Of a stretch of DNA of 64,000 bases, positions 37,041-47,868 are shown piece after piece. Numbering within the stretch: position 1 is the first letter of the stretch; the number at the start of each line of letters is the position of its first letter. Location of the stretch: assembly GCA_920105625.2 (NCBI GenBank), contig OV050030.1, positions 110,218,814-110,282,813 on the forward strand, written 5' to 3'. The notes under the pieces are model-generated. The model was not told where the DNA came from. It made no database searches and worked only from the letters and a program-made list of their open reading frames with translations. A program made the translations under genes and the position numbers. Source of the stretch: Clusia tigrina (lineage: Eukaryota; Arthropoda; Insecta; Diptera; Clusiidae).

Positions 37041-37990
37041 CGGCTTCATACCGACCGATCAGCCTTTTACCACTGTATTAAAACTGTTCGAAAAGCTATT
37101 CCTTAACCGTCTGGAAACAATCTTAATGGAAAATAAAATTACACACTGACCACCAAATACAACAAGTACCTAGAGTTACCAACTAAATCTTATCAGACCT
37201 GGATGAAAAAAGTTTCTGCATAGCCATTTTCCTTGATTTGCAAAGGCTATTGATAGTGTCTGGCAAGCAGGACTACATGCCAAGCTAAAGCGATTTCTCC
37301 CACATGATATTTGCTTGGCGCTGGAAAGCTACCTTACTGACCGAGCTTTCTATGTCCAATTTAATGATGCTTGCTCACAATTACATAAAGCAACCGCTGG
37401 CATCCCTCAAGGTAGTGTACTAGCCAATTTTGTATCTGATATTCACATCTGATATCCCCAAGCCAAACGACAACGCCGCTATGATTGCAACATTTGCGGA
37501 CGATACTGTCATTCTTAACTCAAATAATTGCATTGCAAAAGCGACTACCACTCTCCAAAAAATCTTAGACAAATTAATGGACTGGTTTAGCTATTGGGGT
37601 ATTCAAATCAATAAGGACAAAACAGTACAAGTAATATACACAACAAAAAGAAATTACACACAGATACCACTAAAAATTAATAAGAAATTAATAGATATTG
37701 AAAACCAAGCTAAATACTTTGGAATGCATATAGATAACAAAGAACATATTCTTAAGAAACGTGAGGAAATGAGAATTAAATTCGGACAACTATACTGGCT
37801 CCTAGGAAAAAATTGGAAACTAACAACCCACAATAAACGTCTAATATATAGAAAAATTTTAAAACCAATCTGGACCTATGGGCTACAAGTATCGGGCACC
37901 ACCAACAAAACGAATGTGGAAATTATCCAATGGTTTCAAAACAAAATATTTCGGAATGGTTCATTGTACTCGTATATACAGTTTGTCAAG
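37040..37990 (+). pseudogene. Jockey-clade RT fragment
   Basis: Plus-strand RT pieces: LKLFEKLFLNRLETIL, IFLDLQ-A-DSVW in broken frames, AGIPQGSVL, then a clean 187-codon frame from 37430 with IFTSDIPKPND, the catalytic ATFADDTVILN (about 37487-37515), YFGMHIDNK and LIYRKILKPIWTYGLQVSG. It breaks off near 37960 without a tail. Confidence 0.8.
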
Positions 37991-38313
37991 TAATTGTTTG
38001 CAGAATAAAAAAATGTAATGAAATTTTCACTTTAATATTGATTTGAAACAAGAAATGCATATATTTAATTAAAAAAAATATTATAATTTAATATTTGCCA
38101 ACTTTCCTCAACAGAAAACATCAACAAAATTATAAAATAATTACAAAAAGATCCGTTTCTGTAGCAAAATAAAAAACAATAGCCACTTCATGGTGTCAAA
38201 ACATCATAAAGGTATTTGGCAAATGTCTCTGCTTTGACTCTGTCGGTTTTTGCCCAAGAACCATTCACAGTTTTGATGGGCATTCCACACTGCAATTTTA
38301 ATGGATTGCATCA

Positions 38314-38938
38314 TTATGTCATCTTAGCGATGAGCGCTGTTAGCAAATTGAGCATGGTTCCCATTTGGACCATTAGGCATTCAAGCATGCTCTGTAACTC
38401 GTTCATATAATTGGGCTGCTGTTGCGATGAAACAGCACATTCTGTTAATGGGGCATTGCTTTTTTCTTGTGGCTTTACTACCTGCGCATAAGTGCTTCCT
38501 GTTGGAACTTGTATTTGTGGTGGATTAATAAAACTGGTTTTGTCTACCACCTTATCTCGAAGTGTTGGAAAGGACATTAGCTGCAATTTAATTATATACA
38601 GTACATTCGCTATAATTGGCCGGATGGTTCCCTCCACAGAGTACACAGTTAGCCTCTTGTGATCTATCTTTTTGTTGGCAATCTAATGCTGTATGGCATC
38701 CAGCGCATTTCACGCAACTTGGACTATGATTGCAGAATTTTTCATATATCTGAAATTTTGTGCACTGTTCAATTTTCGTTTTCTTTTTAGGTGGCTCAAA
38801 TTTAATTTTGTTGTGCATACTAACGTCGATTTTGTATAAATCCGTATTATTTTTGTTTTTTTTTATATTTACATATAACATTGAGAACGGGTTTTTTTGC
38901 TGTTCTTTGTTTAATATTTGATACATTTGTAACCTCAA
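38314..38938 (-). pseudogene. Jockey-clade ORF1 C-terminal half
   Basis: Minus strand, two overlapping frames. The first (38938-38588) has a basic stretch and knuckles YEKFCNHSPSCVKCAGCHTALDC and CVLCGGNHPANYSEC. The second (38646-38314) is the Gln/Pro-rich tail with TGSTYAQVVKPQEK ending in MLNLLTALIAKM. The frameshift is near 38600-38640. No ORF2 follows in this orientation. Confidence 0.75.
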
Positions 38939-39059
38939 ATCCCGTACGTTTTAATCCATCACTAATTTCGTTTGTTGGCGTAGTGTGATGCAGGCCGACG
39001 TTAAAATTTTATTCTTGTTTGGTTTGTAAGTGTGAAATCTGTTTTTTTCCACAAGCAAA

Positions 39060-39530
39060 TCTTAAGAGCAAAACTGTCCCTAATTGTGCCACCACGTCTA
39101 GTCCCTGAAACCAAGGGACTGACATCTAGCTCTGGGCAGTAATATCGTCGTCCATTTTTTAGGCCGTCCGTGAAGAGGTTGAAGGTTTGCATTTAGAATT
39201 CATACCTCTACGCCATCTCTCTTCAATAGTTGTTTTTATGACCGAAGGATCGGAGAGAGTTGTTTAGTGGCCAACAACCTTCCCGCAGATTTTGCCACCA
39301 AGGCTTTCCACAAAGAGGTCGATTGGAGGAAGATTAAGAATAGTGTCAAGGGCAGCCGTTGGTGTGGTCCTTAAGGCACCCGTACACACAGTGCCGCAAG
39401 TCTTTGGACTCTTTCCATAAGTTTTCTTCCTAACAGCAGTCCACCACACCAAAATACCGTAGAGTAGAATAGTTCTTGCTATGGCTGTATAGCACCAAAG
39501 CATCCGAGAAGGAAAGAGGCCCAAAGTATT
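39060..39530 (-). pseudogene. LOA-type LINE thumb and RNase H fragment
   Basis: The minus-strand frame 39524-39264 has MLWCYTAIARTILLYGILVWW and CTGALRTTPTAALDTILNLPPI. The frame 39192-39001 begins NLFTDGLKNGRRYYCPELDVS, an RNase H start. A short break separates the two. The first resembles the 11.2-kb LOA sequence ([15 protein letters not shown]). Confidence 0.65.
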
Positions 39531-39640
39531 CTAAATAAAGTATTAAAAGAAAATAATATTATTATTAACAGGCTAAAAGAAAGAACATCGCGACCTAAGA
39601 GATCTATTGTGCAGAGGAGAGAAAATATTAATAACTAAAC

Positions 39641-39828
39641 GGATCCAGAGGATTTGAGTCTCGTAGCTTTTTCTGCAGTGAAACGACCTCCCAGTGATTC
39701 TGCGAGTTCTATGACAAGTACCAATAAGATGAGATAAAGATGCTCTACAGGAGAAAGTTTGTAGTGGCATTGTCAGCCCTTCCGTAACTGTGCCTTCCAA
39801 AAGGACGCGGTCAGTTGAGGCCACTCCC
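39641..39828. repeat. Left arm of a long inverted repeat
   Basis: From ggatccagaggatttgagtc to tcagttgaggccactcc. The reverse complement lies at 41854-42057 with small indels. The two arms flank a Jockey copy. Confidence 0.85.
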
Positions 39829-39869
39829 ACGAATGCCACCGAGACTTCGGAAAACATAGCTTCTGCAAC

Positions 39870-41690
39870 CATTAGAGAAAAGAGGAGATTAAGGCGTGAA
39901 TGGCAAAAATACAGATCTCCAGCACTAAGAGTAAAATTAAAGCCATTACAAAATCAGCTGAAAAACACTCTACGAGAGGAAATGGAAGAAAACCTTAATA
40001 AGTACCTTGAAGATTTGGCTCCTCTCAAAGTCACCAATTACTCACTCTGGAGAGCGACAAGAATGGTTAAAACACCGAAGGATAGTGACTCGCCTCTAAG
40101 ACAAAGCGATGGAACTTGGGCAAAAACAGAAGAAGAAAAAGGCAAATTCTTTGTAGCACATCTGAGGTCTGTATTTCAACCTAACCGGCCGACCTGCAAC
40201 AACACTAGCATACAGAATTTTTTAATTACGATGTCAGTACCAATTCATTTCAAACCAAAGGAAGTTATACGCCTATGTACAACGAGTCTAAACCCAAAAA
40301 AGGCACCTGGTTGTGACTTAATTACCAAAAAATGGTAAGTGAATTGCCGCAAATAGCTCTGATACATCTCACACACATTTTTAACGCAATACTCCGTCTG
40401 GGCTACTTCCCTACAACATGGAAAACATCGGAAATAATAATGATTCCAAAACCCGGAAAAGACCCTACTCAGGTATTTTCTTATCGGCACATAAGTCTCC
40501 GCTCTCTAAAATGCTTGAACGCTTATTGCTGGAAAAATTAGCACCAAAGCTCAATTTAATCATTCCTTACCACCAATTTGGTTTCCGCAAACATCATGGA
40601 ACTATTGAGCAGGTGCACCGTATTGCCTCTGAAATAAGGCGAGCATTTGAACAGAGGATGTACTGCTCCGGAATATTTCTAAACGTCGCACAAGCCTTTG
40701 ACAACGTCTAGCACGAAGGACTCATATATTAAATTAAAAAACTTTTGCCAAAAAGTTCGCATAAGATTCTGGAGTCATATTTAACAAATCGCAAATTTAG
40801 GGTGAAATATAAAGAACGCCAGACTTTGAAATTATGGCTGGAGTACCACAAGGTAGTGTGCTTGGACCTATACTTTACACTCTGTACACTTCTGTTCTGC
40901 CAACTGATAAAAAACTCGTTACCTCGACTTTTGCGGAAGACACAGCTATCCTGAGCTCTCACCTAAATCCACGCATAGCGTCCCGGGATTTAGAGGAACA
41001 CCTTAAAAAAATAGAAAGTTGGCTAGCAGATTGTGTACATGTGACATTTACTCTTAAGCCCAGTTCTTGTCCGGCAGTCTCTTTAAATGACATTGTAATC
41101 CCGCAAGCAACAGAGGTTAAATACTTAGGAATGCATTTCGATCGACGGCTCACTTGGAGAAAGCATATGGAAGCGAAGAAAATCCAAATGAAACTCAGTG
41201 TAAGTTCCTTGTTCCTGCTTATCAACAAAAAATCGACGCTAAGACTACAATATAAAGTGCTTATATACAAGACTTTAATTGAGGCAATTTGTACTTACCA
41301 GATTTGTGGCGCTACTAGTGCTTCAAATTTACAAATAATCCAAAGAGCTCAATCTAAAGTTTTGAGAACGATCACCAGCACCCCATGGTTCGTCAGAAAC
41401 GTAAATATTTATCGCGACCTGAATAGCACAGGCTGAAAGAGCTCTAGTGGACTTGTAGACAGCGAAATATAAAACCAAATCAACTAGCAAGGAATCTGCT
41501 TCAAGGGATGTATACATCTCGTCTTAAAAGACCACTACTTTAATATAATAATTTATAATTCTAAAACTAAAATTGCTCCAAGCACTGGCCCGGAGCATCA
41601 ATTTATTTATTAGCTTTGAAAAATTATTGTTGGGTTTCACTTGAAAAGATACAATAAATAAATTTATGTTCGTAAAAAAAGAAAAAAAGA
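39870..41690 (+). mobile_element. Jockey-clade LINE, copy 2 (truncated ORF2 and 3' end)
   Basis: ORF2 runs in three frames. The 39790-40338 frame has RRLRREWQKYRSPALRVKL, LRQSDGTWAKTEEEKG and LNPKKAPGCDLITKK. The 40332-40711 pieces have YFPTTWKTSEIIMIPKPGKD, FGFRKHHGTIEQVHRI and ALVAQAFDNV-like sequence. The 40834-41436 frame has AGVPQGSVLGPILYTLYTS, the TFAEDTAIL motif (about 40928-40955) and VKYLGMHFDRRLTWRKH. The first catalytic Asp of FADD is Glu here, so the RT is probably dead. The 3' end is A-rich at 41640-41695 and matches copy 1. Confidence 0.85.
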
Positions 41691-41853
41691 AGCCCTGGAG
41701 TGGTTGGGAGATATTGATGCCAGGTTGTCACAAATGGTAATGGACCATGTTACGGACAACCTGAGAGCAGACCCGAAGGTGCCTCTCCCCAGGTTACGAC
41801 TCGGCCGAGTTCTCCAAGGAACTTCTGGAAGTGGAGTTTAGGAGTGGAGTTTA

Positions 41854-42057
41854 GGAGTGGCCTCAACTGACCGCATCCTTTTGGAAGGCACAGTTACGGA
41901 AGGGATGACAATGCCACTACGAAGCTTCTCCCTGTAGAGCATAGCCTAACGCTTCCGTCTTTATCTAATATTTTTGGTACTTGTCATAGAACTGGCGGAA
42001 TCGCTGGGAGGTCGTTTCACTACCGAAACAGCTACGCGACTCAAATCCTCTGGATCC
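41854..42057. repeat. Right arm of the long inverted repeat
   Basis: Reverse complement of 39641-39828 with a ~16-bp extra segment (cataacctaacgcttc-type region near 41941). Its outer side carries a short ggagtggagttta tandem at 41831-41857. Together the arms could fold into a ~190-bp stem. Confidence 0.85.
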
Positions 42058-42254
42058 GCGATGTTCTCGCATGAATATGCTGCACTAGATTATCCGGCCG
42101 CTCCCCTCCAGACGTCTGTCGCTTCCTGTCACACCAGGAAGCGATAGACGTAATTGCAGGACCTCCAGACTCCGTGTCTCTGCCGCCGAAGCGGGTGGAT
42201 TGCCACATTCCTGGAATCCACCTGGAGTAGTTACTTTTTTATGTTTTAGTTCGG

Positions 42255-42549
42255 GATCTATGTGTATGTTTCTTCGTTGATTGGTGGTGTCACAAGAGGG
42301 TTCCATGTTGATATTTGTTCTTTGATTGCATTTCCTCGTTGTTGTTGCATTATTTTTCCCTTGATGTGGTTAAAATGAACGCAGTCGTTGAGGATGTGAT
42401 CTACGGTCAGTGTCGGAGAGTTGCAGTATGGACATGATGCAGGGTGTGAGCCATTGAGGATGTGTTGGTGGGTCAAGTTGGAGAGACCAAGCCGAAGCCG
42501 TACAAATATTTTTAACTCTATGCAGGAGCTCGATGCAGGAAAGATTGGT
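42255..42549 (-). pseudogene. LINE 3' end joined to U6
   Basis: On the minus strand, directly after the U6 copy, the sequence encodes TRLRLGLSNLTHQHILNG and the knuckle CPYCNSPTLTVDHILNDC, then a stop near 42258. An A-rich end (aaaacataaaaaag) reaches about 42235. This is the extreme C-terminus of a LINE ORF2 of the I/R1 type plus its 3' tail. It is not the family of the 29-33 kb I element. Confidence 0.7.
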
Positions 42550-42550
42550 T

Positions 42551-42657
42551 AAAAATGTGGAACGCTTCACGATTTTGCGTGTCATCCTTGCGCAGGGGCC
42601 ATGCTAATCTACTCTGTATCGTTCCAATTTTAGTATATGTTCTGCCGCAGCAAGAAC
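42551..42657 (-). ncRNA. U6: U6 spliceosomal snRNA copy
   Basis: A 107-nt minus-strand match to insect U6: the 5' stem-loop GTTCTTGCNNCGGCAGAAC, the ACAGAG-type box (here ATACAGAGTAGATTAGC), the AGC triad region, CCCCTGCGCAAGGATGACAC, and the 3' end CGTTCCACATTTTT. From memory of fly U6 I count two substitutions, in the 5' loop and in the base after ACAGAG. There is no PSE-like sequence and no TATA box near -25, so I read it as a retrocopy. The 5' end is complete to the base, as expected for U6-LINE chimeras. Confidence 0.92.
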
Positions 42658-42750
42658 TTCGGTGATTATATTTCTGTTCTACCGAAACAGTAGTCTGCTG
42701 ATTGGTGCCGTCATCTGATTATAATTGTTTTACCATTATGCTATGCTCGT
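42658..42750 (-). repeat. Segment shared with 44535-44630
   Basis: On the minus strand agcataatggtaaaac through aatataatcaccgaa aligns with 44630-44535 at roughly 80-85% by eye. The homology stops exactly at the U6 5' end. It is probably the outer part of a G1-like LTR. Confidence 0.65.
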
Positions 42751-42799
42751 TTCTATGTTGGCTGTTGCTGTGGTGGCCACATAATACCTGAATTACGCT

Positions 42800-43440
42800 T
42801 TTGGCCTGGTGACTCTGTCGGATCTGGTCGTCGAGTTTCTCCATGTAACGAGTCGATAGAAAAAATTTAAGGAAGTCTCTTCTATCTGCGCTCTATTCTT
42901 GCCACGCTCGATTTTTATTCTTGAACCACATGATTGCGCCGCCGTCTCAACAGTTCAGGCCTAGTACGCGGTACTACTTCTTCAACTCGTTCGGTCACAC
43001 TCACCGTCATAGTTGAGGGACTACTTCCTCACCTGGTCAATGACGATGGCGTACTGTCTAGCCCCATTGTGCGATTGCCCCATTGCTGCTGGTGACGCAG
43101 CGCGACGCTGTGGTATTCTCCGTAACTCTGTATTCTATGCCGTTGGATTTGCACTTTCGTATGCCCCTGGCCTGTCGGCTTCCAGCGTTTCTCGAGTAAC
43201 TATGGACGCCGCCGGCCTTGGTGCTAACGTACCTGGATTTTCGCTTCACCAAACGATTTTGCTGAGCCTGGGTCAGTTCCGTTTTGGTGAAAAACTAATA
43301 GCCGCTTACTGAGTTAGTCTACTGTGCCTGTCGCTTCCACACCGAATTCCTCAGCAAAAGTCACTCGCTCATTCTTGCGTAGCAAGTATACCCAGCTTGT
43401 TTTCACAATCTTTTGAATTTCTTAGATGACAGCGAAAACA
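42800..43440 (-). pseudogene. Decayed G1-like gypsy gag
   Basis: On the minus strand the order SAP-like start (VTFAEEFGVEATGTVD, next to KTSWVYLLRKNE), then the capsid region and the PDPTE/GETR end, parallels the G1 gag at 7709-6752. It carries several stops and is truncated at about 42800. Confidence 0.7.
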
Positions 43441-43568
43441 ATATTCGTGTGTTGTGAGCTAATGCTAATTCGGCGCTATTCTGCGCGATTGTGTAGTTCG
43501 ACGTAGGTCTCTGTTACTCTGTATGTTCTTGTGAACCTTGCTGCGTTGAACTTCTATTTTATATTAGT

Positions 43569-43585
43569 CGCTGCTCAGGCGCCCC
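43569..43585 (-). promoter_or_regulatory. Primer-binding site of the second G1-like gypsy
   Basis: On the minus strand GGGGCGCCTGAGCAGCG directly follows the LTR end GACGTTACA. Confidence 0.6.
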
Positions 43586-44640
43586 TGTAACGTCTCAAAT
43601 TGCTGGGGTAAGCTCAGCGGGTTCCAGGAGTTCGTTACAGACAAGTTTTAAAAGTTGCAGAATTAATTTACATGCTATGTTTATTTTGACCTTTAATTCT
43701 ATTACAATCGTCGTCAAGTGTTAACCTAAATTAAGTTAATTCTATTAATAAACTAATGAAAAAGTTTTAAAACTAATGCATTGAAAATGTAACTTCGATT
43801 CGGTATACGTCCTAGTTCCAGTAATGTGGGTTTTGTTCCGCGTTTTAGCTCGGTGAAAACCTTATGCTTCATGTGTATAAGTCTCAGTGGGATCGGTGAA
43901 AACCTTAGACTCTTGTTCCGTCCTTCGTATTTGTAAGTCTCAGAGTAATAGTTTAGTATTTGAGAAGACGTTCTCAGTGTATTTATTAAACTTATATGCT
44001 GGAGTCCGAGGAGCGATTTAAATCGATGCATCTGCCTGCTGGAGAATAAGAAGCCTGGTCTGTCAAGACTGCTTGCTGGATAAAAAAGAGCTTGGTGTGC
44101 TTCGATGCGTGGTGGAGTAGAAAGGTTCCTGGCGTCACATCAGTTGATTTGATCTCGTTGATTGCTACGTCGATGTGGCTTTTTTGATTGCTGGCGTCAC
44201 AAGAGTGTTCTACTTCGATGTTCCTTCGTTGGTTGGTGGTATCACAAGAGGGTTCAATGTTGATGTTTCTTCGTTGATTGCTTTTCCTCGTGGTGTTGTT
44301 GTTGCATTAGTTTGACCTTGGGCCACCTTCAGCGCTTTGTGTTATTCCATGCCTAGTGTTGATCTAAATCGCGTCGATAAGTGCGGCGTTTGACTGCAGT
44401 CAGTCGGAGCAACTTGCGCAATTGTTAGTGTAATTGCTTTCTTCTCTACTTTACGTGGTTGTCTTCGTTGTATTGTTTAAGCATCTGTTTGTAACTTTTG
44501 CCAATCATGGGATTACGCTGTAACGGTCGATTTCGTTGATTATGATTCTGGTCTCCCGGAACAGTACAGTGCTGATTGGTGCAATCATCTTATTATAATT
44601 GTTTTACCATTATGCTGTTACCATTGCTTATAAGAATCCA
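43586..44640 (-). repeat. 5' LTR of the second G1-like gypsy
   Basis: The inner end is set by the primer-binding site and matches the G1 LTR end at 3469-3510 (tggggtaaRctcagNgggttccagg). A second shared block is cttgggccacctt (44327 here, 4191 in G1). Between them the two LTRs differ strongly. Tandem ~45-bp units with ggtatcacaagagggttc lie at about 44180-44290. The outer edge is uncertain. Confidence 0.6.
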
Positions 44641-45420
44641 TAGTGGGGCTAGAGGTACTATGCACCATGCATTTCCTAGGACTCTCAATTATAATGGCCG
44701 TACAGCCTACATATTGTCCCACTGCCATTACTAATTTTCCTGATTTTATTGATTTTTGTATATGCAAAGGTATACCGATCAGACAAATACACTGTATTAC
44801 AGACTGCGATCTTTTGTCCGACCTATCTATGGTAGTAGAGAGTGTCTTCTGCACACAAAATCTACATACTGGGAGTGCTTTCGGTAATTTCTTATGAGTA
44901 TAGAACTACATATACCACCCAAAACAGATAAAGGCATTGAGGATGCAGTCGAGAATCTTTCTATCATTATATGGAAATCTGCTTGGCGTGCTACTCCACA
45001 CAAGAAAAATTCATCCGCGGCGAAATACTCCTTCAGCGATTGACAAAATTTCGGAGAAACGACGAACGCTCAAACAATGGCAAATTTCAAGACATCCGGG
45101 TACCAAAACCGAACTTAAAGTTTGCAGATATGTAATAATATAATATATGATCATCCCCCTTTACTAAGAGCTGATAAAAATTGGGCGAAATGAGAAACTG
45201 AAAAGTGTGTCATTCGAAGCCCAGTTCTATGTTCAAACCAAATAATATTGAATGCTTCCTAAGACAGATTGACTTAATATTGAACAAGTTAATCGAATAT
45301 CATCAATTGTAATTGCCTATGAAAAAAATCTCAAGAATGGAGTTAATAAGTGTTCTAGCAAACTTGAATGAAAGAAAAGCTCCAGGTTATGACTTAATCA
45401 CAAACAAAGTACTCTAAAAG
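44640..45420 (+). pseudogene. Jockey-clade ORF2 fragment
   Basis: Plus strand: the EEP end VQPTYCPTAITNFPDFIDFCI...CDLLSDLS (44690-44830), the linker IEDAVENLSIIIWKSAWRATP, SEKRRTLKQWQISRHPGTKTELK, and after a gap VLANLNERKAPGYDLITNK (45345-45412). It ends in a T-rich tract. Several stops. Confidence 0.7.
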
Positions 45421-46164
45421 TTACCTCATTCGTGTATATAAATCTATTTTTTTTTAAATTTTTAATTTTTTTGTATTGGCTTCTGTTAGTTTTTTCTTCT
45501 TTTTTGTTTTTCCGTTTTCTTTTCTTTTTGTTTTTTTATTTTTTTATTTTTGTTTTCCATTTATTTCTATAATTTATTCTTACAATATTTTTGTTTTACA
45601 ACTAATTCACATGATTTATTTTTATAATACTACTGCGTCCTCCATCTCCTGGTGTGCTGCATTCCCTCAGGGAATTCGGCATTCCCTTCACCTTTTTCTG
45701 AAACGGTACGTATAAAATTGTTGTCCGGCGTGTGTTTTGCGCACCGATTGTCTTTTGTGTAGTGTAGTAGTTTTTTAATACAATTTGATGTCTGCTCTGC
45801 AGTTTGTTAATTGGCTTGAAGATGATGCAAGCGTATGTCAGTAGTGCGCTTCTGACAAAGTCAAGGTAAATCCTCGGTAGTAATTGTCGGCGGAGATCTT
45901 CTAATTGGAGAACACGTTGAGAAGTTAGCCCATGAAGCTTGGCTACGTAAAGCTGGATCTTTTTGTAGTTAGGGTGAAATTTACGCTAGGAGATTATTCA
46001 GTTTACGACTTGAAATTAATGTTAAAAGTTGAAGCTGTGATTGTTGTTGTAGCTGCCTCCAACTTTATTTACGGAGGAACCTAGGATTTTATATAACATT
46101 GTCTAAACATGATCCAGAAAGTAAATACACTGGCGTATGAACTAATGGCTGATACCTTGATACC
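45421..46164. other. T-rich tract and unassigned sequence
   Basis: 45440-45600 is pyrimidine-rich low-complexity DNA. 45780-46010 on the minus strand has a faint LINE-like reading (YLDFVRSALLTYACIIFKPINK) but it is too short to place. Nothing else was seen. Confidence 0.35.
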
Positions 46165-46380
46165 TTACTTTGCTGAAACACACAAATTTTGATGTATTCG
46201 TTTGTCAGCTACGCAGTCAATATCCTGTATCATCAGCATTGTCACCATAATAATAATTAACCCCAGTGGCGTCAAAATAGCCAAGAAATTTATGTATGAC
46301 CGCCGTGGATCTTGAGCAAATTTCTCCGCCCATCTCACATGTTGAAATAGAATTATAATGACATTTCGTATATATGGCAA
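46165..46380 (-). CDS. Hypothetical 71-codon ORF with one membrane segment
   Basis: Minus strand. The product has a basic N-terminal part (QHVRWAEKFAQDPRRSY), then one hydrophobic stretch INFLAILTPLGLIIIMVTML (about residues 31-50) and a Cys-containing tail. I do not recognise a family. It overlaps the putative copia LTR start, so it may be chance, an exon remnant or part of another element. Confidence 0.2.
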   Translation of the reverse strand: MPYIRNVIIILFQHVRWAEKFAQDPRRSYINFLAILTPLGLIIIMVTMLMIQDIDCVADKRIHQNLCVSAK

Positions 46381-46511
46381 TCTCTGGTTTACATACTAAA
46401 TCAACTACAATAAAACATGAAAACTGTTCTCTTTCTTATCTTCTTCCGTTGTAAGTCGCTGAGTTAAACACACGCGTTTTATTTCACTGCAAGTTAAAAC
46501 TTCTAACAACA
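46340..46511 (+). repeat. Candidate copia 5' LTR
   Basis: TGTTGAAATAGAAT...CTAACAACA directly precedes a copia-type primer-binding site. The TGTTGRAATA start resembles copia LTRs. No second copy remains, so the left edge is inferred. Confidence 0.45.
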
Positions 46512-46527
46512 GGTGATGGGCCCAGGA
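46512..46527 (+). promoter_or_regulatory. Copia primer-binding site
   Basis: GGTGATGGGCCCAGGA. The TGGGCCCAG core is the known copia/1731 site that pairs with an internal part of initiator tRNA-Met. Confidence 0.75.
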
Positions 46528-46649
46528 CCACGTGAATAAAAAAAATATAAAAAAAAATTAATAGATATATCAGATTGTGTGTTGTAAATTTGCCGTGTTG
46601 AAATCGTTGTTTTGTAAAAAAAACAAAAAAAGGTCGTCGCGAAAATAAA

Positions 46650-47868
46650 ATGACTTCAGGTACAATTGCTTTTCCTTTCAACAAGCTTCGTGGTCGCGAA
46701 AATTTCGACATTTGGAAGCGCCACGCGAAATCCTACCTAGTCATCAAAGCTGTTGGAAGATTATCACAGATGGATTTTCTTCGCCCCCAACGACAAAAAA
46801 AAAAAGAACTCAACGAACGTGCATTGGCAGAGATAACTCTGATGATGGAACCTGGAAATGTTGCTCATATAGCGACAACGGAAAGTGCAAAGGACGCATG
46901 GAATGCATTAATGTCAGCGTATGAGGACACTGGTTTAACCCGCAAAGTGGAATTGCTAAAGCAATTAGTACGGCTAAGACTTGATGATTGTGAATCCATG
47001 AACGATTACGTAGGAAAAATGGTTATGACATCGATAAAAGTGTAAAATGCTGGTCTTAAGATCGATGAAGAAATAACCGCGTCCTTAATGTTAGCCGGTT
47101 TACCGGATGAATTTCGTTCTTTAGTAATGGCCGTAGAAAATTCGAAATCGAAATTAACAATTGATGTGGTAAAAAATCTTTTATTACAAGATGCCAATTT
47201 CGATGGTGAACATTACGAAAATGCCCTTTACACAAAATCGAAGGTCAAACATACGAAATTCAAATGCTACAATTGCAAGCAAAAAGGGCATTTCAGCAAA
47301 AACTGTCCAAATAAGGCAAAGGAGAAAACTGATAAACATAAAAAGACAGTTCTCTTCGCCTCTCTCCTCGCCGGTGCCGATAACGCGAACAGTTGGTATG
47401 TCGATTAGGGCGCTTCGACACACATGACAAAAGACAAATCGTTTTTAGAGAACTTAAAAACTGTTCCATGTAAAGAAATTGTGGTTGCGAACAATGATAC
47501 AGTTACGGTTGACAGTGCGGGAGAAGTGAGAATGCAACTAATGGCGGAACATACAAACACAAACGCAGTTGTAAAAATTAGAATACGTTCCAGAGTTGTG
47601 TGTTAATTTACTCTCAGTGCGTCAATTAACGAAGAACGGGAATAAAGTAATCTTCAAAGAAGACGACTGCAAAATATTTGACAACAAAAACAATTTAATT
47701 GCAACTGCGAATGATCACAATGGACTTTATCGTTTAAATTGTAAGTGTATCGAAAATCCGGTTGTGTTAAATAAGGCTATGGCAGTCACTGAAGACTTTG
47801 AACTATGGCATAGAAGGCTAGGTCACATCTGTGACGAAAATTTAAAAAACTTAAAGGAAGCATCGACC
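46650..47868 (+). pseudogene. Copia gag, protease and start of integrase
   Basis: Gag starts at 46650 with MTSGTIAFPFNKLRGRENFD and continues through ATTESAKDAWNALMSAYEDTG. A stop at 47043 interrupts it, then LMLAGLPDEFRSLVMAVENS follows. The knuckle is CYNCKQKGHFSKNC. The protease reads WYVD-stop-GASTHMT: a TAG at 47406-47408 replaces the Ser right after the catalytic Asp. A shift lies near 47585. The integrase finger has HRRLGH and is cut by the G2 gypsy at 47868, between its His pair and its Cys pair. Confidence 0.9.
47865..47868 (+). repeat. Target-site duplication of G2 (left)
   Basis: GACC, repeated at 59214-59217. Removing the insert plus one copy restores the copia frame. Confidence 0.9.

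Noticed and set aside
42551..42657. U6 as a functional Pol III gene
   Set aside because: No PSE-like element and no TATA box near -25. The upstream bases match a retroelement segment and the downstream bases are a LINE, so a retrocopy fits better.
45440..45600. Match between two pyrimidine-rich tracts (here and 48400-48600)
   Set aside because: Low-complexity T/C composition explains the similarity; no ordered shared sequence was found.
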